A DNA stretch of 64,000 nucleotides from positions 89,940 through 153,939 of the forward strand of contig QAOA01003040.1 of NCBI GenBank assembly GCA_003255065.1, written 5' to 3'. The stretch is from Cercis canadensis (lineage: Eukaryota > Streptophyta > Magnoliopsida > Fabales > Fabaceae). The notes beneath the pieces are model-generated. The model had not been told where the DNA came from, made no database searches, and saw only the letters and a program-made list of their open reading frames with translations. Position numbers and translations under genes: made by a program. How positions within the stretch are numbered: position 1 is the stretch's first letter; the number at the start of each line of letters is the position of its first letter. Below are positions 12,421 to 24,988 of the stretch, in pieces.

Positions 12421-13922
12421 AGAGGGAGAGTAAAGGGGAGTAAAATAGTGTATAACATAGGATCCATAGACAACAACTTCTTGCTCTAAGTAATTTTCTT
12501 TTATCATTATAATTATATTTACGATCAAAAAAATTTAAATTAAAAAGGAGTATGTAGAGTTCAGTCTTAAAATTAAAAATATGTTATAGTAAGTTAGATT
12601 TCTTTTTTATTGGCTTATACAAGTTATATAATCAATAAAATTTGAGTTTTATTTTATTTTTCTAATTTTATATTAAAAATTATATTTACTCATTATATGA
12701 CACTATGAAATATTTTAATTTTATGAAACAATTTTAGGTATATTCAATTAAAATTTAAGTAGATTTAATTGAATTTAAATATTCCTATGTGCAATAAAAG
12801 CATAATGTAGCTAATAATCTTTGTGTTTATTAGTACTTCTTTTAGTCATATAAACTAGAATGATTAGTATTAATAGTTCTATTTATAATGTATACTCTTT
12901 TTTTTTCCTCAAAGCAATGCGTTTTTATATATATAAAAAAAAAAAGATACATAATATAAAGATAACTTAAAATTTTTGAAAATCTCTTACACTATATTGA
13001 AATAAAGATAATTAATGTATAAATAGTATATTATTATGCTTAACTCAAATTTTATTAATTGTGTAGGGTAAAGTAGGATGAATCTCTAACTAATATACAA
13101 CTACCATTTTTCCAAAGAATTTTCCTTGGGGCTTGAGCATCAATTTGGTTAGGTCTAAAGCTCTTTTTTTTTTTCCCCCCCCTTTTGTAGGATAGTGTCT
13201 AAAGCTTTGTTATTGGCAGTGCAATCAGATGAGGGTATGGGAGAGAGATTGGGAGAGAGAGACTCATATTTGTCTCAAAAGAAGTGTGTGTTGCACAAGT
13301 GGAAATGCAATGTTTATGACTATAGGATTCGTTCATTTAAGGCTATCCACCCACCTCCTCCACCTGATGGTCCAGTCTCCACTACCTGCAAATCGAATTC
13401 AACGACAAATACCACAATTTATGTGGAAACGGATCCCATGTTGCTGAAAAAATTTCCCAAGAAAATGACATTATAACATATTGTTTAATGCCCATATGAT
13501 TGGTATTTGATGGCTCTTAACAGTGTCAAAATACTATATCATTGAAATATATTTTTTTTTTATTTCAGATAGTTGACTATATGGTCAAAGTTACTATTTT
13601 ACAGTTGAAGAAGTTTAAACTTAAGATAAGAGATGAATGATGATAGCCTTAAAGTTGGAGGCAACTCCAATGAGTCAAAGTCTCATCTTTATCTTTGAAA
13701 GATTTGCTTCTTAAAAAAGTTGAAATGTACAGATTTGAGTATTAATAACTATAAGAATAATACTAATTAATTACATAAATTTTATAGTGAGACCAATTTT
13801 AAATTTTTTTATGGAGAATAATTTTAAGATTTTAAACTTAGAATAAAGACCATAAATTATGAAAATGATAAAAAAATTTAAGCATGTGCCTATCATATTG
13901 TATGAAGTGGCAAAATACCATT

Positions 13923-13925
<3 letters not shown>

Positions 13926-13997
<72 letters not shown>
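13926..13997. repeat. Compound (TA)n(TG)n microsatellite
   Basis: About 16 TA units are followed directly by about 20 TG units without interruption. A TA-to-TG transition of this length is a typical hypervariable plant SSR and should be polymorphic. Confidence 0.95.
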
Positions 13998-13998
<1 letters not shown>

Positions 13999-14310
13999 TT
14001 ATCATATTCATATAAAAATAGATTAACTACGTATATAAATAAAATAATTACAAATGTAAATAAAAATATATAAATGGAATAACTAAAAAGTACTAAGAGA
14101 TATTTTAATTATTTTTTAAGCATGTGTCTTTAACACTTTTTATTTTTATTTTTCTTTTAAATTCTAAATCTTGAAAGGAATAAACTAAATTTTATAATTG
14201 CATATGCAATTTTATGAGAGTTTTAAAAAGTTATCTAAATTCATATAGGCATTTGTACAGTTATTCAATTTTAAACCATTATACAATGTATGCATATCAT
14301 ACAAAATAGG

Positions 14311-14405
14311 GATTTAGATCCGGTCATGTGACATGAGTCATATTACAAAGATCTGAGTTATATATTCAATTAAAGTTCATCTGAACTATTAAAGTTTAAT
14401 ATTGA
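14311..14405. mobile_element. Partial copy of the 16.9-kb MITE family
   Basis: The stretch beginning gatttagatccggtcatgtg and ending near ctgaactattaaagttt matches the left half of the element at 16908-17095 in the same order. The second terminal repeat is missing, so this is a truncated relic. Confidence 0.55.
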
Positions 14406-16907
14406 AGGGGGCTAGGCTCCCTTGGCACCTATCCTTCCGCCAGTGCTTAATCAGCATCTTAAACTTGTATAATAATATAGAAATTTAAAATATCTAAACT
14501 TTTATTTTCTTGCCTATAATATCTAAACTTATTACGTACAAGTAGTGAATTTAATAAGATATTTGAGACTATTATGTGAACCTAAACATAGATACTATAC
14601 TTTATATGAGAGCTTTTGATTCTCGAACATTGTATATCTAGATATTTCAAGATACTTGGTATAGCTGTTGTACAATATTCTTCTTATAAATGTACAGCTA
14701 GAATGTAAAACTAATCTTTGGGATTTAATTAATATCAACTTCTTTTTCTACCGACTGAGATATCATTAATTAGATGGACAAATGAATGGGTAGTGCTTAG
14801 GAGATTTCAACTACTCATTTTTCAAATAAATAACACAAAAAAATTTAGGAGAAAACATAATTAATTGGTTAAACCGGAATTGAAAATCCTTGAGTTTGGA
14901 TTGTTGAAGCATATTTTGGAGAAGAAAATCCCCAAAATATAAACAATATACTTGGAGCATGCGTTCTTATCCACTAGTGATTGGAATAATGGGAAACAAT
15001 TGAAATGATGTTACATTTTTCTTTTTGTGTCATAGTATTTATCGATCACTTGATGTTTCCACATTAAAAATGGAAACATGATGCATGAGTTGCGTCTAAA
15101 ACAGCCCACCTACAACCAAGTGCAGGAAAAATAATAGAACAAATGAATATATTGATTTATATATCAAGTGCCCCACATTTCAATTCTTTGCAGAAACAAG
15201 CTCATCATATTGAATTATTGATATATATAACATTTGCTTCCTCCGACACCTATCATGCCACTGTCTTTAATCAATCTTGACCATAAAGCCTCCCATGGAA
15301 GATCATAATCTGTTGATCTTGAATCATGATCATAACAACATCATGCATTTCTACCCCACCACACAAATATTTATATATAGCTGAGATAATTAAAAGAGAA
15401 CAAAAGAAAATTAGAAAAACCAAACACAATCATGCATTTCTATTTCCTCAAAAATAAAATATGATTAATTCATCTAGCTGGCTAATTAAACAAATTTTAA
15501 TTCTTTCGTTTTCTTTGTACATAAAATTATTTTTATCTCCCAAATTAATATTGTGTGCGTATATATTTAGTATGACAAAGGTAACTAAAAGTATCTTATA
15601 TATCAGCAAGTGTACTCTCAATTGGAGACAACTAATATATTATTCTTTTCAAATGAAAAACTCAAGACTTTTCTTGTTTTTCTTTCTTTCTTTCTTTATT
15701 TTCTGTTAATTTTACTCGTTTAACATTTTTTAATACTCTTTTTAATTAAAATTAAGTTTTTAGACAATTATGAAACCCAAATACAGAATTACCATTTTGC
15801 TAATTGGTTAATTAATTCAATAAAACTCTTTTATTCTTCGTTGGTTATAGATTTATTTTTTCTTTTTCGTTAATGGGCCTTAAATAATGGGGAGAGTATG
15901 TGAACTTTCCCTGCCTTCCATAATTATTGATATATGTAACTGAAATAAAAAAAAAAAAATTCATAAGAGAAATAAATATTATTTAACATAAGCCAGTGGT
16001 GATGATATATTATAAGTAACAACAATGATAAAAGAGGTGTTTAATTATTAGTGTTGTTAGTGCGATTATATATTAATCATAATAAAAGTCAGAGGTATGA
16101 TGTTTAAATATTTAATTCCTTGTAAATTAAAGAAAGAATGACTTGAATGATATATAATGATAATGAAATTAGTATAACGTAGCATACCAAACACCAAATT
16201 ATTAGTTGTTATCAACCAAAAGTTATTCCTTAAACATCTAAAATGAAATTATAATGCATGTCATGTCAAGTATGGCTACTTCTCCAACCACAGTTATTGC
16301 AATATCCGGTAAATAAGACGAAGGGATCATTCTTGCTTGCGTCTATGTTTTTAATCACTTAATCATGCATGTGTGCTGTACATTTTGTAATCATATTAGC
16401 TTATATGGTACTCTTCATTCTTATTAATTAACTCGTAATATCCTCTAATGATGAAGCACATTTAATGAAGTACATATGTGCCCTTTTGTTAATACATAAT
16501 GAGGAGTTTAGTCTAAACTTTAGAAGAAAGGTTCTTGTTCTTTATTTTCTTACTCATCCGAGGAAGATCCTTAATCCTCTCATTTGCTTTCGTTCTCTTA
16601 CATTTATGTCCTTTCATTTTTTTTACTCTTTTAACTTTTCAAGAATTGATTCACCAAAAAATTTAAATTGTTAAGTGAAAGTCTAGGAATATCTCCGCAC
16701 ACAAAACCCTTCAAAGAAAATGATTTTATCTCCTGACTATTTAGTCAAAGAAATTATGTCAAAGAACTTAAGTTGTTAAGTAAAAGTCTATAAATAATTT
16801 TAAAGTATAAAAAAAAATACATGTCCATTTATACTTTATGTTGCATGTCAAGTATTGATTTAATTCAAAAGTTTGAGCTATTAAGTAAAACTTCAAGAAT
16901 ATTTTTA

Positions 16908-17095
16908 CACAGATTTAGATCTGATTATGTCACTTAAGTCATGTTGCTTAGATATGTGTCGTTCATTCCATTAAAGTTTATCTGAACTATTAAAACACAT
17001 TAACATTTAATGATTCAAATGAATTTTAATAAAATAGACGACTCAAATTTGAGCAACATGACTCAAATGACATAACTTGATACAGGTCCTTTTTT
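16908..17095. mobile_element. MITE-like element with about 38-bp terminal inverted repeats
   Basis: The left end (about 16911-16948, containing tatgtcacttaagtcatgtt) is the imperfect inverse of the right end (about 17052-17089, containing aacatgactcaaatgacata). The inner part is short, AT-rich and non-coding. Size of about 190 bp, inverted ends and a second partial copy at 14311 fit a miniature inverted-repeat transposable element. I could not define a target duplication, so the superfamily is unknown. Confidence 0.7.
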
Positions 17096-18069
17096 ACACA
17101 TAGCTCAAGTATTTGGTTGTGAAGATTTCATGATCAAATCCCATTCACAGCTATAACCCTAATTGCAGGTTAAAATCTTGAGGGGAGAAGTGTGAATATG
17201 TGAGTGGGAGAAGAGGGTGGTTTGTCCTTTGGGTTGAAACTAACGGATCCGGATGATGCGGAAATTATGATTTCATGTTGGATTGGGCAAGTGGAAGAGA
17301 GATTTGACCATTTGATGGCGCTTCCTTTCCATAAGCATACGTCAAATCCACAAGATTTTTTAGCAGGGTCCCTCCCAAGATTTACGTTTGTTTTTCCTCT
17401 CAACAATTGCTTCAAACCACAACCAAACAGTTGGAACATGGAACTGAATCTGCTAAAGTAAAAATAGAGTGATGTTAGAATCACCTACTTATAGCTACTA
17501 TTTTATGTTGAGTTTTTTTTTTTTTTCAGTGATAGAAATATCTTCCAATTAGTTTTCATACACCAAAAAATAGAGTTAAATTTTTTTATCGAGGAAATAG
17601 AATAATCATAATTCAAACATGACATCTTAGTTTTTTTTTTTAAAAAAATATAAATTAATTGTGTTATGTGTATTTGTATTTTTATTTTGTGTTAATTAGG
17701 TTATATAGAATAATATATGTCATTTATTTTATTCAATCTACATGTACAGTTGCCCAAAAGACAATTTTAACACTTAAAACTATACATTGTAAATAATTTT
17801 TTTTTCATAGTGATGAGAAATGGTTAAAAAAATTATGGAAGATATAATATAACTCATCTATCTTATCAAAATAAAAATAACTCATCTAAGTTTAAACCCC
17901 TTTTCTTATAATCTCGTGCAATTCAATAAATACAAGTATCAGTAATCTTACATTAATTATTAAAATACACAAACAAATGAATTAACATAAACTAATTTTA
18001 CTGAAAATTTTAATATATTATATTAAAAATTATAGTTACAACTACATATGATACATCATTTAAATTTAT

Positions 18070-18276
18070 AGGAATTCTATGATACTATATTTTTTTTGAT
18101 ATGTCATACTACATTAACGTGATAAGTATACGTAATTTTTATATTTTTTTTGATATAAAATTAATTTATCTTATTTTCTTAAAAAAACTTAAAAATAATT
18201 AATTTGTACACATGTCATTCATATATTAACTATTCTTATATAATATGACATACAATAAAATATTTAAGAAACCTCC
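18070..18276. mobile_element. MITE-like repeat family, copy 1
   Basis: This 207-bp AT-rich segment shares its order of motifs with two segments at 46678-46886 and 47016-47206. All begin GGRATTYWATGATA, then tatgtcatac, then a conserved gtatacgtaatttttat or close variant, then ttaatttgtacacatgtcat, and end near atatgacatac and aagaaacctcct. The subterminal tatgtcatac and atatgacatac are inverted copies of each other. It is non-coding. Three dispersed copies with inverted ends support a MITE family. Confidence 0.7.
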
Positions 18277-21200
18277 TTAAATTTAACATACCCACATGGA
18301 AGACAATAATTTTTTTTTTTTACATGCAAAAAAAATTCTTATAATAGTGAATGAAACTTTACATTCTCTTAGGAGTAAGTTATTTGAAAAAGAAAGAGAG
18401 GTACTTAATTTCTATTATATCAACTTATCTCAAATTCAATTATTATAAAATCGTTTAAATAAGTATTGCATATCTCAATAACCAATAATGATTTTTCACG
18501 AAATCAAGCAACAAACATCACTATTAATTTGGGTAGAAAACAAATCTTGTTGATTCGTTGTTGTCAATGTGAGTTGCTTTATTCGGATGAGAATGGTCAG
18601 GGTCCAGGGAAGAGAAACGTAGATGTCCAACTTTTGGGGTGATGGGGCAATAATTGAAGTCAAGGGAGAAGAAACTTCGTATATTGACGAGCATGAAGGA
18701 AAACTGGACCGGCACTGCATGCCCAGTAAAGTTCAAAACGTGAGGATGAAGGTTGACGAACCTATATCTTCTTACAAAACTCTTTGTATCTCTTCATATT
18801 TAGTTTTAAAGTCGTAGCCAAACTATTAAAAACGTATATTTAATATATAACTCCCCTCAAAAGTCTTTTGGATGGATATAAGTTTGAAGCTAAATTCAGA
18901 GTTTATTTAACATATGCATGCTAATCATGCTTTATGAATTATTTTATTTGTTAATTGTATCATTTTTATTGGATAGTCCTTCTTTTTTTTTCAATATTTT
19001 TGGTTACAATCTTGAATTCAAAAATAGAATCCATAAATTTTAAAAATAACTTCAGTATCATTCAACTACAAGTTATTTGATGGATGACCCTTCTTTCAAT
19101 TGAAGTAACATCACGAAACTATATGATCTGTTGGAAAATTACTAACTTGAGGCGAGAGTACAAAACATTAAAAAAAAAGTGATGAGAAATCAAAATAAAA
19201 AATTAGGAATTGAGATTTTCTTTTGACAAATGCGAAGTCCCCCTCAATGGTAAACACTTAAAAGACATGTAACTATTTTCGGTGCTAGTTACTTGATTCA
19301 TGACTAAGCTTTCCATATACGATAATTGCTTATGGAAATCTTTGTTTGACAACTTTTCTATTCAAGGATCTGTTTTGTTGATATTTTACCTTACACTAAT
19401 CTAGAATAAAGATCTTACTCTGATTTTCTTTAAAAAGATTAAAAAAAATCTAAACTCTTACGTATAACTATATATTCATATAGCATCAATACATGCGAGC
19501 TAACCAGAGTTGAATCTTGTATAATATATTGTTAGGAAAGAAAAGAAAAAAAGCTTGCGGAGATGTGACATCATAAACTTGTAAACAACATTGACTTATT
19601 AAAATGAAAATAAAAATAGAAAATTATATTGATTTTCATATCAGAGAGCAAAATGGCAAAAGAATCTTAAGATTTGGTGCCAATGCTATAAGCGACAATA
19701 TGAGAACAACAATTTAGAAACTAATGTTTTAAGGTACATGCCCCTTCTCGAGAGCTATCTTGTAGAATGATACAAAATCTAAATTATTGCATAAAAGAAT
19801 AAAAAAGAAAAAAAAAAATTTCCTTCTCGTTTTTCTGTAGATTGACATCTAACTAGCTTCTTCTAATATCCCTATATTTAACTAATAGAGAGTCATTTTG
19901 TTGCGAGTATAATTATTTGAAATTAGAATATTCGCTTCTTGCCCTATCCTATATTTAACTAATAGAGAGTTATTTTTCTGTCATGCCCTTTTTTGCTTTT
20001 TGTGTTTCTTTTCTCTCTTCTCACGGACCTTCTCTCCATTCTGTTTTAGCTCTCCGTTGCAATTAGTTGAGGATTAGTTTGACGCCAACAACTTAGCTTT
20101 GGAAAATTTTATAAAGGAATAACTATTCAACTTGAGTTGTCAAGTGACAACTCAAGAATAATAGGTTTTCGTCTCTAATACGTCTTTAACTTTGAAGTAT
20201 GCAAAAAGCATAAATATTCCATTATTGTCTTATGTTGAAATAGAATTTAATCTTCCCTTGAACATGGATTCTAATTATTGTGAACTATTCATTAAAAAAT
20301 CTGAAGTGAATACTCAAGAATAAGCTGTTATCTCTACCAAATATAAGCTTATTTTTATATTTTTTTTTCATCATAACGTAATAACACCATTGTGTCTAGT
20401 CGTTATTTGTAAAAAGAGATAGCTAGTGCATGCATAATGGTAATCATCTGCAATTGATGATAAGGTGCATGGGTCCATTGGAATCTTGGAGAACTCCTCC
20501 TACACTAATCATATGGTCCAGGTTCTTATAGAGGCGTGGCATTGATTTAATCTTGGTAATATTGAAATAAACAGCAGCATAAAGTGAAATGTCTCCTCAC
20601 TCTGATTCCTCATGCACACTGCATTATCCAGTAATCATCTTGTTCTTGTTGATCTATTTTTCACGATTCTATCATTGTAATGATATTTACTTGCATAAAT
20701 TTTTTTTGATATAACATTTCATAAATTCATGAGAATTATTTTATTTTATTTTATTTTAATATCGTGAAAAAGGGAATATAAATAATTAGTTAGTTAGTTA
20801 TATGATTATCATGTCTTGATTATGTTTAATTATTTTATTTTAACGTGTGCATGGGAAAAATTTTAAAAATACACTTTAAAGCATAAGAGTGCCAAAGGAA
20901 TTTGTCAGAAATTTTCATGTTAAGAGCACTCACTAATAATCTTATTTAACTTTTAGCAATTGAGAATAATTTTTCATTTCGTTTTCATCAAATTTCATCA
21001 CTTTATACATCCTACTTAAAACTTTTATGAATAACTTAGATTTAGCTGAACCTATAATAATGTGGTTTAGCAAGAAAGAGCTAGAGGAGTGTCTAACATT
21101 TCTCTCTGCATATTATTTCGTAAGTTGCATTATATCTATATTAAATCTACTTAAAATTTTAGAAACTTTTTCTTTAATTCTAAAACTTAGGAAAAATAAT

Positions 21201-24066
21201 TGAAAAGTTTGAACATCTGATCAATGATTAAAATACTCTTTAATATTATATGTTTGTGATAATAAATAATCAACAAAAAAATATTTTAATTATTTTATGA
21301 AATAACAAATTTTGTTATCTTTTCTTCTAAGCTCTAGAATTTGTGATTAATTTTTTTAGAGCTCTACAGTCTACACTAAATATATACACAATATTTATAA
21401 AGTAGTAATTTGACAACATAAATTAACTAACTGTATTCTTACCAAAAAAAAAAATAAAAAAAATTAACTAACTGTATACCTTTGAACCTTTCACTGGCAT
21501 CTTCCTTATGAATTTATGGTTTATTTGATGGACAGATCTTGTGTGAGATTCTGATTTCGTGCCAGTCCCACTGCTGTTAGTAGTTGATGTAGGCTGCGTA
21601 GAGACAGAGCCACTGAGGTATAAGTAATGATAGATGGATGGGCAATCCTGTGCTAGATCTCCAGCACTCATATATATTTTTATATTATTTTAATTTTAAA
21701 CAGTATTATATTAATATAATTTAAATTTTATTCAATTTACTTAATTTTTTAATATAATTTAACTATTAGTTTAATAAAATTACAATTATATTAATAATAT
21801 AATAGAAGTTTCTCATGTATTAAAAAAATATCTGATATTTTTTATATTATAATATCATAATTATTGATAGAAAAAAAATTAATTTTAATTTAAAAATAAA
21901 TAATTAAAATGAAATATTTATACATTAATAATAATTGTGGGGTTGCTATTGTTATATTAAAAAAATATTATATATATATTTTTTCACATAATAAATTCTC
22001 TGATATAATTTATAATTAAAATAATATAAGAAAAAATAGGGTACGAAAGGGCGGCTAGCCACAGATAGGGTATGGTGAAGGGAAGCTTGGGGGGACAAGT
22101 AGGGGACAAAGTCCCAACACACACAATCAATAGAATCTTTTTTCCTTTTTTTTTTTTTAATTTCTTTCGCTATTTCATAGTATTTTATTTTATTTGGTTT
22201 ATCTAGCTGAAATTTGTTTATTTGTTTAAGTGAAAATTAAGCTATCCAAAAATTAGTACTATTCTAACTTTTATTATGGTCCCAGTGAAATTTATCTAAT
22301 AATTTTAATATTATTATAAATATTTTAAAAATTAAGTTATTTAATATGTATTAAAATAATTATTTTTTTTATAAAATATATAAATAGCATGTAGGTTTTA
22401 CAAGAACTCACTTAAAATCTCTCTTAAAAAAATGATAACTTAGTTAACTCTTATGAAAGATATATTTCAAGCTTAGAATTTAATAATTGTGAAAGTTTAC
22501 AAAATTTTAATTTTTAATAAATTATTTAAATGATTGCAGAAAAATGTTTCTAATAACATACTATTAGTATCATGGAATATCTTTTATTGGTCATCATCAA
22601 ACTCATTATCTCTAATAATTATGTGAGAGTAAAATACTAGTCCATCTAAAATGTCCAAATTACAACCACTTCAAGGTACTTCCATTCGATCTCTCGAATA
22701 TTTTGCATCTATCATATATACTTCATCTCGATCATGATCCCAAGTATAATAGACACTTTTGTTTTTTCATATTGTAAACATTTTCTCAGCGTTATGAGTG
22801 CCCATTATCTTCAACTAGATGTGACTTAGTTTGTTGGAAATTCCACTCTACTAAGTTCTTGTGATGAATTTTTCCTTCCACAATATAATTGTCTATTCTG
22901 ATTGAATGCAATATCCTTCATTTCAAAAGAAAAGTTAATTTATGTCTTGTAGATGATCACACTCATTCAAAACATAATCAATGTATATGCTTATCAAATC
23001 AAAATGTCATTTTCTAGATACATAATATGATAATTAAGAGCTACTAGGTTATGCACTATCTCTTATAATGAGTATAGCATCTACACACATTTAAACGAAT
23101 CTTTGCATCACACACATAATTCCTCTTGTTGCTGATATGAAGACGAACTACAAGTGTGTAACACATTAATTGAACCATAAGCAAGAACTCGTAGCCATTG
23201 AATTAACTTCCTTTGTGACGTTTGGAAATAACACTGATAGACAACATGAATATCAAGTCTGTCACTGATATAAGTGATGATCACACTCACACTAATTGAG
23301 CTAATTAGAGACGTATAGAGAGATTTCAAGTTCTTTTTGACAATAAAATGTATACTAATGCTATCACTTTTGGCCAATGCGCCTTCGGCTTAATAGCATG
23401 TAGAGTTATTATTATCGATGGCTAATTATCCAACAACCCCTGGCTCCTCTAAGTTTTCAAAACTTGAGCCACAAAAGCATAAGAAAACATGTCTTAGGTT
23501 AATTCAATCAATTAATGATTGAATAAGTAGGTACGGTAGACCCATTAGAGAGAGTAGAATAGGTCGGCAAACGATAGAATAGGTATTAGGGCATTTGGTG
23601 AGCCATAAATGTCAAATCAAAGAGCCTCCTAAAATACAACATTATCAACATCAACGCGTGCATCTGCAGCCAAGTCAATCATCATCATTAGGTCTTATCA
23701 ATGCCCATTACATTTCAGTAGCTTCTTCTGTTCCCAAACCATCCTTTTTTTTTTTTTTTTTCTTTAAGATTATATATGATATGAGATAATTTATCTCTTC
23801 ACAAGATTTTAGACTGTTAAATAAAATTTTAATAAATCGTCTCGTTTTCATGTTTTATAAAAAATTATCTATTTTAACACGTATTGAGTAATTTAATTTT
23901 TAAAATATTTACAATAATATTAAAATTATACTATAAATTCAACTTAATTAAAAAGAGTATAATGCTACTATTCCTAAACAAAAGTGATAGTTTAACCATC
24001 ACCAATTAGAATATAGAATCTGTATAAAAAGTATCCAGTGTTAAATATGTCTCTTTAAGACTCTAA

Positions 24067-24985
24067 GGGTACGTTTGCTTTGAAAAATGTTTTCATATTT
24101 TCATTTTCAGTTTTTATTTCTTGAAATGCATTTCTATTTCCTTATTTTCAGTTTTAAAAACTATGTTTGGTTTATAAAATTAAAAACTGTTTTCTATTTC
24201 TATTTTCAACCGGTACCTCCTCATCTCACACCGACCCAAATCCAAACCCAGTTCTACCCAACCTTTTTCAGTTTCTCCTTCATCTTTTACCAAGAACAGG
24301 GCAAGAAATTGGCACAGGAACTGTGTTGGACCATCTTCTAGTTAGTTCATCTCCTCTCATGACACCGACATTCCATGCCCAAAATGTGGTGACCAGTCAA
24401 GACTTGATGGTGGTGTCATGTCTTCTGCTTGGATTGCTTCCTTTTTTTGGAGGTGAATTGTACATCTTTCAGTATGGTGTCTCACTTGCAATTTTTTTTT
24501 GCCAAAGCTCAAAAGAGGCACCTGTACCCTTGCTTTATCTGACCCACTTGAAGATGTTCTTCACCGTGCTTTGTTTCTTCTCAAAAAAGGATTTGGTGGC
24601 TATAATATTTTGAACAACAAGTGTGAAGACTTTGCAATTTACTACAAAACATATATGCTTGTATTCACAAGCATCGTTTGGAAGACGAAGAGGGAGGCGA
24701 ATGGGATCGAATTGAGGGGAGGAGTTGAAAGGAGAGCCAAAGTAGTGACTGACAACGTGATGAAGAAAGAAAAAAAAAATGATAAAATTGCAAAATTGCC
24801 ACCAGTTAGAGCTGAAAACACTGAAAACATCTTTTTGATGTTTTCATTTTACAGTGTATTTTAGGAAATGTTTCCAACTGTTTTCAATGAAAACATTTCT
24901 TATTTATTAAACCAAACATGTTTTCAGACTTAATTTTTGTTTTTACTGAAAATGGAAACAGAAAACAGCTAAAGCAAACAGCCCC
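24067..24985. mobile_element. PIF/Harbinger-like non-autonomous element carrying a host gene fragment
   Basis: The element begins GGGTACGTTTGCTTTGAAAA and its right end, read on the opposite strand, begins GGGGCTGTTTGCTTTAGCTG, giving terminal inverted repeats with an identical TGTTTGCTTT/CGTTTGCTTT core. It is flanked on both sides by TAA (24064-24066 and 24986-24988), the 3-bp target duplication typical of PIF/Harbinger transposons. No transposase is encoded. The interior contains a broken copy of an LRAT/NC-domain gene (separate entry), so this is a transduplication. A hAT assignment was considered because similar terminal sequences occur there, but no 8-bp target duplication is visible. 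Confidence 0.7.
24285..24665 (+). pseudogene. Captured fragment of an LRAT/NC-domain (LEAD-SENSITIVE 1-like) gene
   Basis: Inside the transposon, three successive reading frames encode consecutive pieces of the plant NC-domain family (LRAT-like, NlpC/P60-related fold). The pieces are GQEIGTGTVLDHLLVSSSP, then CPKCGDQSRLDGGV, then GGELYIFQYGVSLAIFF, and then RGTCTLALSDPLEDVLHRAL up to GFGGYNILNNKCEDFAIYY. They occur in the family's order without intron-like gaps, but frameshifts separate them, so no intact protein can be made. The N-terminal catalytic His region and the C-terminal hydrophobic segment are absent. Similarity is judged from recalled family sequence. The match includes the conserved NCEDFA-type motif, here KCEDFA, where the family usually has Asn before the Cys. 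Confidence 0.8.
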
Positions 24986-24988
24986 TAA

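Larger units (their letters stand above)
12421..24063. other. Gene-poor AT-rich intergenic region
   Basis: About 11.6 kb with no recognisable protein-coding gene. Poly-A/T runs dominate. It contains a TA/TG compound microsatellite, two MITE-like elements and one MITE fragment, listed separately. A short G-rich island at about 22040-22110 stands out in composition, but I recognise nothing in it. A 33-bp direct repeat (core cctatatttaactaatagag) recurs at about 19870 and 19945. Open frames at 13195-13476, 17170-17484, 21468-21671 and 23108-23377 were examined and show no family motif. Confidence 0.65.

Noticed and set aside
13195-13476. Plus-strand 93-codon frame
   Set aside because: No recognisable motif, no splice partners, and it lies in repeat-rich intergenic DNA.
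17170-17484. Overlapping plus and minus frames of 85 and 104 codons
   Set aside because: Both strands are open over the same bases and neither has family features; probably chance.
23108-23377. Minus-strand 89-codon frame with hydrophobic stretch
   Set aside because: No motif of a known family or element could be seen. It may be a decayed transposon piece, but this cannot be supported.
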